Shown here in pieces: positions 11,501 to 20,500 of a stretch of DNA of 64,000 nucleotides. Source of the DNA: Notospermus geniculatus (Eukaryota > Nemertea > Pilidiophora > Heteronemertea > Lineidae); contig NMRB01003401.1 in assembly GCA_002633025.1 (NCBI GenBank), forward strand, positions 1-64,000, written 5' to 3'. Every line of letters starts with the position of its first letter. The stretch's first letter is position 1. A model generated the notes under the pieces. The model did no database searches. It had not been told where the DNA came from and worked only from the letters and a program-made list of their open reading frames with translations. A program made the position numbers and the translations under genes.

Positions 11501-14500
11501 CATAGCACATTTGAGCGCTCTGGGTCAAGTCGTTCCTGAGTTATAGCACATTTCATGATTTTCGGGTTATGCCACCTGGTGGCCATATTGGAAGTTTAAT
11601 CACGCCGAAATTTGACGTGCTTGTAAAGGTCACCTAGAGAGAGGTAAATATCAAGTTTGAGCACTCTGGGTCAAGCCGTTCCTGAGTTATAGCACTTGGA
11701 TGATTTTCAGGTTACGCCACCTGGTGGCCATATTGGATGTCCGATCGGACCGAAACTCGGTAGTTTTGAAGGTACCCCTCTAATACATGTTTATGCAAGA
11801 TATGAAGATGCTCGGTGAAATAATGAGGACTTGTGGCAAGTTCGTCACTTTTTTCGAACTTTGACCTCTGTGACCTTGAAAAGTAGGTCAAATCAAAAAC
11901 CCGTTATATATGTTATGTATCCTAATTAGACACACCTATGATAAAAATTTGGAGACGATCCAGTCATTAGTTCAGGAGTTATTGCACTTTTTGTGTTTTT
12001 GGTTTTGGCCACCTGGAGGCCAAGCCAAGAATCGAATCGGACCGAAACTTGGTGTCATAGGTCATCTGACCTAGGGGTATATATGTACCAAGTTTCAGAT
12101 CAATAGCTCCAGCGGTTACGAAACGTGCCCTGCTAACGGACGCCGGACGACGACGACGGACACCGCAGGACGGTAAAAGCTCACGAGTGAGCTAAAAAGT
12201 AACTTAATGCCCATCCGTTTGATTGATTACTAAGTTGTACATGTACATTCTTGGTACTTATATATTCTTGGTAATAAGTATACTTGAATACAGTGTGGCA
12301 CAAAAGGTTGAATAAACTCTGTGGGACCTATTTAATGAGAAATGACAGGAAATATCCGAGGTGGTCTAATAATTTTTTCCAGAGCTGTACGTGTACATGT
12401 ACAGGTAGTTAAACGGAAGAAAGAATGAGAGAATGTGTGAATGACCAAGGAAGTCAAGAAAACTTACAGTTTGAGATCAGCTTCCAATTCAGCGCGTAGG
12501 TTTGGTTTGGACATTTGATACCCCATATTGTCGTAACCTGAATTAATACAAGTAGAATGCTAAAATCGCAGTACGGTATCGACCAGTCTTTCCAAACCTG
12601 AGACACACAAAAGTAAACATATCTGACTGTAACACTTTGAAAACTGGCTATGTATTCTTACATGTAAATGTAGTCCTTGTGGACAATCAAGACCTTACCA
12701 TCAACAAGACCAATGCCGAGTTCCCCTGGCACAAATCTACCATCCTGCTGCAACCCAACATATATTCTTGATTTAATGGTTTCGATGTGTTCTGCATGAG
12801 TGGCATCAGTCCCTGGAAGAGTGGAGTGCAGCGATGAAACAAAGGGGATGAAGGATCACGGTAGGAACTGGCGTAGAACTTGAAGACTTCTCAATAAGAT
12901 TATGGAGCTTAATGAGGGTGGGTGCAGAACATGACAGTGACCACCTGTTCAGACTACGGTATTTACATGTACATGTACCAGCACAGGAGACATTCAAATC
13001 TCTTGGATGGTATTCTACGGACATCAGAGCTCAATATGTTTGTATATCAAGAAAATAACACAAAAAGTTTTTTAAAAGTTTAAAGCCCCACTGTATTGAA
13101 TTTGAAAAACGCAAATCATCGCCGCGATTCTTGACGTCAGTACACGACGTCAGCGTAGTGTAAAATGTACCGCGCTCCATCTGAATACATTAGAGCTCTC
13201 CCTGTCGTTTTTTGTAATGTGTGCTGAAACTAGGCCTTGATTCTCTGAAGTATGTATCAGACAAGCAATTTGGGGACCTTTCCAAGGCTATGAGACCTCT
13301 TCCTGCTCTCTCCTACATTTTGAAAATATCGTAAAATTCAATACTGTGGGGCTTTAAAGCCCCACTGTATTGAATCTGAAAAACGCAAATCGTCGCCGCG
13401 ATTCTTGACGACGTCACGACGTCAGCGTAGTGTAAAAATGTACTGCGCTCTATCTCAATGCATTAGAGCTCCCCTACGCAGTTTTTTCACTCTCTGTTGA
13501 AAACTAGGCCTTGGTTATTAAAAGTAAGTATCAGGCAAGCATTTTGGAGACCTTCACGAGGCCCTGAGACCTCAACCTCCACTCTCCTAACATTTTGAAA
13601 ATACCGTAAAATTCAATACTGTGGGGCTTTAAAGTTTGGGTTTACCGAATCTGTTATCAACAATGATAGAGGTTCTCATCTGACTTTACACATTACCCCC
13701 CATCTATAATGAAACCTTTCAGTAGAACTCAGGTGAGTTTCCCATTAGCAATACAATCAAAGCATTTCCAACCTGTACTCATTTGTACACCTGGGTGGAG
13801 AGAGGCCAGTAAGGCAAGAGATTCGAACCCGGGACTCTCTGACCGCTAGTCAGAGATCCAAACCACTACACCACTGTGGCTGCTTAAAAACTCACCTATT
13901 CCATGTTTCTCCATCAAAGCAATCAGGTCGGCTTCAGTGAGGAGGGCTGGAGGGGATGTCTCACCCTGATTCATCTGGAATTGCACAGGATATTAGGTAA
14001 TCTACCTTAAAATCACCAGTGCAGGTTTGTACAGTAATGGCTCTTACCTCGTCGTCATGGGTTCTAGTTTTGAATGCCACTTTCAGGACTCGGGAGCTCA
14101 AATGACCATTGTACACTGCAGGGACGGATCCAGGGTTTGAGAAAAGAGGGGGCGCCTGTGCTAGGAACATCGAAATCTGCGGTGAATTTCAATGATTTGC
14201 TCCAAATTTCTAGAATTTCACGGTCGATTTTACAGATTTGTTGGCCAAAAGTGAGCACGTGCCCCGTGCGCCCCCCCCTTGGATTCACGCCTGTACTGGG
14301 CCCTATGTGATATGTAGACAAATGTTCACTATAAGAACAAACTTTGGCATACAATACTCACTTCGATTGCAGTTGGCATAAACTGTTGCCCTTTCTCCAT
14401 TACAGGTATGATCTGAAAGAAAGAAATACCATCGGCTTGAACTTTACGTGACCGTAGGCTGCCAACTTTCTCTTTAACTGTCCTACATGCATGATGTAAT

Positions 14501-17500
14501 AATAGCGCTGTCAGTATCATACAGCTGTCATTGTGAACAGAAAAGCAATGAATTGGGATTTTCTCTCTCCACTCTCGACACATACCTTTGCATTCCAGCG
14601 ATCATATGGATAAACATCCAAGTAATTCCTGGCTATGATCATCAGACCAGAGGCCGTGAACTGAAATCAAATAAAATTGATGATCAGATCAGGTTACAGG
14701 ATGTGACCCATCAAAAATACGGTCATCACAAATCATTCATCTTCATCAGTACTGTTCATCAAGTATTACATCCATGAATGGGCCTGTTAGGCTGTTATCC
14801 ATAGGCTGTTCGCTTGTGCAGTGTTTCCCTGTTCCGTGTTCATCATCATCATCATCATCTTCTTAAGGCCGAAGGTAATCCTGTTGGCCGGTGACGACAA
14901 TATTCCGTTAGCAATAACATGGCAATTGCAGGTGCGATATGGGTGTAAGAAATAGCAGTGAGTATTAAAGTGTCATCCCGCAAAGCATAGCAAAGTTCCA
15001 CATAGATGTAAACACTCAATGTCCAACCAAGCGAGCATAGTAAACAACATCTAGAAAAACATCAGCGGCATCCACATGCTACACGTATATACCGTGCACG
15101 AGGAACTATCCCGTGACACAATGTCTATTCAACGCAAAAACTTATTAATCCACTCGCGATCAGGAATGCAAATCCAGCCAAGCAAGCATAGCAAACAGCA
15201 GCAAGCAGAACACAAGTAACTTCCACATGCTATGGATAGAGTGCATGAGGAACTATCCCGTGACACAATGTCTATTCAAAGCAGAAAAACTTGTAAATCC
15301 ACTTGCGATCAAGAATGCAGATACAGCCAAGCAAGCATAGCAAACAGCAGCAAGCAAAACACAAGTAACTTCCACATGCTATAGCTAGAGTGCACGAGGA
15401 ACTATCCCGTGACACAATGTCTATTCAAAGCAATACTTTTTGTTAGCCCACTCGCGATCAAGAAGCCGTTTGAACGAGTCAACCGTCGTTACCTCCACAA
15501 TCCCAGGACTGAGATTGTTCCACGGGTTGACCACTCTTTGAGTAAAGCTGCATTTCCTAATGTCACATCTACTGCGGTCCTTCCTGAGCTTCAATGAGTG
15601 ACCCCTCATCTGTCTATTACTCACTGCAACCGGCAAAAGTGGCTCTCCACCTAAACTGAAGTTCTTTAAGTATTTAAACACCTGGAGCATATCGCCCCTG
15701 TCCCTCCGGTACGTCAGTGAATGCAGGTCCAAAGCTTCAAGTCTTTCGGCGTATGATAAGTTCCGAAAAGCAGGGATCATCTTGGTAACTCTTCGCTGAA
15801 CCCGCTCAAGATTGACACGATCAGACTTGTTCCTTAGAATGATGGCAGCATTGCAGTATTCAAGGTAAGGTCGCACCATGGATGTGTACAATCTTTTGAC
15901 AACAAAGGGGTCCCTAGAAGAAAAGGTCCTCCTTATTGACCACAATATCCTGTTGCTCGTACTAATAACGCTATCCACATGCTCCTTGAAAGTAAAATCA
16001 GCATTGGTGAGTACTCCCAGGTCCTTTTCACTCTCAGTAGCTATGATGACCGACCTGGCGTCTCTGAAGGTGATATCGTAGTCGTATCTAGAATTGTTTA
16101 CACCCAAGTGCATAACTTTGCATTTTGAAGGATTGGGGCTCAACAGCCAGGTGGCACACCACTCACACAGCTGATGAATATCCTGCTGCAGTATCCTATT
16201 GTCACTTGGGGATAGGACCCGACGCACAATCTTTAGGTCATCCGCAAGCATCCAGGCGGGCGAGGTGATACACGATGGAATGTCATTAACATATAAAACA
16301 AAAAGCAAAGGGCCCAACACACTTCCTTGAGGTATCCCGCTCTTAACTGCTGATGCAGCTGAAGTAACACCATTTACTGAAACATACATCGTTCTATCCC
16401 TGAGGAAATCCTCTATCCAACTGAGTAGCTGATCCACCACGCCCAATGACCTGAGCTTCAACAACAGACGACGGTGAGGCACTGTGTCAAAAGCTTTTGA
16501 GAAATCGATGTAAACAATGTCTACCGGGGCACGAGCATCNTCCTCTTCTTGCTACCATGCACACCGTCATTAGTGTTCAACTGAGGCAACGGACTAGCAG
16601 GTGGTGTGGTATACGTATCTGAGCTAGCAGTAAATCTGGAAATGATAATTCTCACTGGTGGCTTATCTGTACCAAACTCGTTTCCCTCACCAGCATAACT
16701 TGGTTGCGAACACTGATAAAGGGTCACATCAGGATCTACCACAGTGTTGTTCGCCTGTTCGCTTGTGGCCCATCACATGGACAATGAATCTTTGTTTGAC
16801 TTATTTGTTGTTCCCATAGGCTGTACCATGCGAACCTTTCCCATTGTTCACGGCACATATGCCCTCAAGGGAATGAACATGCTCATTGCAGGTCACAATC
16901 ACGTGACAATGCCACAACACCACAAGCAAACAGCCTATAGATACACAGCCTTACAGAGGTCGCACTTTGACAGCGCAAGTTTTCTCCCGGCACTCTGGTT
17001 TTCTCCTGCTATAAGCTTAATCCACCAAATTTTGTCTACAAAGTTGATAATGCCGTACTTTCATTTCTCAGAACTGTCTATCATATCCACATGCACATGT
17101 ACATGTACATACATGTTCATGTAGATGTACAAGTACATGCACCAGTGCACTACAGCATGAAAATGATGGTAATGCAGAATCATACGAGGCAGTCAAAATC
17201 ATGATATGAAAAAAATGTGCACCACAGCCTACCCTTTCCTCAGCTATGTCAATTTCAATGGTCGTTTCCATCCCCTGAGCATCTTGTGACAAGCAGGCGA
17301 GAAAATGGCGGACAATGAATTCGTACACCCTGGCCTCATTTCCTTGAAGATTGTTGGTGTATTTAGTTGGGTGGACCGGGGGATGGGCCTGGTCAGATTT
17401 CTTCCCATTTCTTGGATTTGGACCATGTTCAAGTACTCTGGCAGCAAAATCTGGAAAAGTCATGTAGTTTTAGACAAGCGGCATGAAATAATAACAGGTT

Positions 17501-20500
17501 TCTAAGGTGAAAGACATACTAGTAGCTTCCTACCAGACTCGAACCCACGGACCCTCGCATAAGGCATCAATCGCCAGCACTCGGGGGCAGCACGCCTGAA
17601 CCACTAGGCCAAATCCCCATCTTCAAAAAAAGATGGTTCAATGACCCATGTTAACCCTTTCGCTGCAGCAGCCATTTTGTACCTGCCACGCCCCATGCTG
17701 CACTGGCAGCGCCAGTGGCGCCACTCCCCCATCAGTGCCAAAAAACATTCAAAAGTACCACCATCTATTGTATCCTGGTCAAACTAATGTTTCCCAAGTG
17801 CGTATACCATTTATAAAGACACTAGGGCCCCGTGCGTGTCAATCATCAAACACATTTTGCATGACGTGCACTGCACTTCACCCGTACTGGACTCCGCACG
17901 TGTCATGACGGTCACCCGCAGCGAAAGGGTTAAACGAGCTGTCCCTACGCACCCTGCGAGTAATCCAATTGGTTTTAGACAAGAATACATGTAAATATAT
18001 GCTTCTCATTATACAGTCCAACAAGATTTTTATCAGTTGCTGAAAATAATCTTGACTCAAATTCGTGCAGATTCTGATGTGATTTCATACTTACCACCCC
18101 AGTTGGGATCTTGTGTCTGATTCTGTACAAGACCAGCTAAATCAAAGTCATTCGGGAAAATGTTAGTTTCCGTCCTTGGATAACTGATGAATCCATTGGT
18201 GTATAACTTTTCAGCAATCTTCATAGTTTCCTTGGCGTTAATCCTCAACTTCCTCGATGCAAGCTTCTCAAGTTCCTGTCAGAAAAAAAATATCATATGC
18301 GACGCGGCACAGCAAAATGAGTCAGAATGCGCACAGAAGAAGACCCAACATGTCCAAGGTGACACCAACGGTTTGTTGATTTCAGGATTGTCGGCCCATT
18401 GTGAAATTTGACTTCGTCGATTTCTGTGATCGTTGTCTGGTGTCATCTTCTGTCTTCTTCTGTGCACATTCAGACTCATTTTGTTGTGGCGGGTCACATA
18501 TGGTTATTTGCGGTGCTAAATTGGAGAACTCAACACTAAAAACACCGAAAATGTAGCCTTTTAATTCAGCAAATGATACAAATACAGTAGAACCTCTCTA
18601 TTAAGGACACCTCTGGGACTGACAAATGCTGTCCTTAATTGAGAGGTGTCCTGATTACAGAGGTCAAAATGAATAGAAATGGTCAATTTGGGACTGAACT
18701 TGCGTGTCCTTAATAGAGAGGTGTCCTCCTGGCAGAGGTGTCCGTTAAGAGAGGTTCCACTGTATTGAACACCAGCACAGCTCTTTCAAGAATTCCTTTG
18801 GGCAGCTTTTGATTAGATGATAATTTACAAAGTGAAAAAAACAGAACCAAATACATACCACAGTATCAAGTGCTGTTGGCCTCCATTTACTTTTACTTTT
18901 GCTCCTGACATCGACGACAGTTGCACATGGTGACTGAATATACATGAAAATATACATGTATATGAAAACTGCATTCACAAATCAAATATTGATACATGTA
19001 CATGTTCAGATCCGTGTGTTTCAGTTACATCATGTGTTTCGGCCCCTCTTGCAATGCCCACAGCTGCATTAAGCTGCTTTGAATGTGAGGACAATGTTCG
19101 CCAAAAGGGGGGTCAACCCCACCCCCAACCCCCCTGGTGACGACCATGGTCCTGCAAAGTTGTAAAACTGCTGGTACATGTACACTAATACCAACAAGAA
19201 AAACTGTATTATTAGGGACTTCCGGCAAGGCTCCGTATCGTCGATCCGTATCACGTATGACGTATCGAGCTAATGCATTTTCTATTAAAGACATACGTCA
19301 TACGGATCGACGATACGGAGCCTTGCCGGAAGTCCCTATTACCTCCAGGCAGTGCATGTAGAGAGCCAGAACAGCAGGATGATCAAACAACCTGACTCTG
19401 AAAAGAAGGAAACACTTTTTGAGAACACGAGTTGTGCGAGGAGCACGATCCTGAACACGCACACTCTGGTTGTCCTTCGGACATCTTTCAACAACACACT
19501 GCTTCAGTGTCTGCGAAAAGTACCAGGGGCAGATCCAGGATTTGGGAAAAGACGGAGCGTCCTGTGCTAGGAACATTGAAATTTGCACCAAGTTCCAGAA
19601 TTTCACAGTCGATTCTACAGATTTGTTGGCCAAAGGGGGGCATGCACCGGGTGCGAGTGCCCCCTTGGATCCGCGCCTGAGTACGCACCTTTTCCAATTG
19701 AATTCAGCTAAGCCTTCCTCCACTTGGTGTGTGACTCTGATCTTCCAAAATTGTTCCGCAATAAAAGCTTCGACCTGTTTGTAACGTTCAACAACAAAAC
19801 CCAGTGTTGGGAACTGACAACTGCCGTAACTTATCAACTGTTCAGCAAGCACATTTGGGAAGACCTTCTGTAACCTCATAGTTTGGAATCGAGTAAATGC
19901 AGCACCTAGAAAATTGAGAAAAGACGAATGAATGAAATCCGCGCACAGACCAAGTGTACAATGTAAGACACCTCCTGATAAGGACACTGAAATCTAATAC
20001 TTTCAACTGATCATAAGCGTGTATCAGTTGTACACCTAAGAACATCAGATTTTACGTGTGCCCTTGATGCTGACCTGGAATTCAGTTTAACAACTGCAAC
20101 TCTGCAGCTTACATGTAAATGACTTTCAGTGCGAATGTCAAAAGAAAGCCAATGGGAGGTGAGGTGCAATTACACAGAATAATCATCTCTGTGTCACATA
20201 CCTATCCTAAGATCTAACTCTGAACACGGACATCAACGGCATCGCTCGTGTTCTGGTCAGGTTGGGCAAGATTACGACATGCCGCATCAATCGCTCTAAA
20301 AGAGAAACAGTGGATCATACTTGCTAGCACTTAAATGTCCACATTTCATTCATCAAAGCATTGAGGGGCATGCACATGTGCATAAATCACTGTATATCAC
20401 AATAGTAAATGCACACTATAGCATGCCATTTTTGATTTGAAGAAGTCCATTCTACTTTTAGGACATGTACTGGTGTGTACATGTCAAGCCAAGTCAGGAT

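Noticed and set aside
13811-13885. tRNA-Ala (AGC) gene
   Set aside because: The anticodon arm is good, but the T-stem does not pair and a SINE tail follows.
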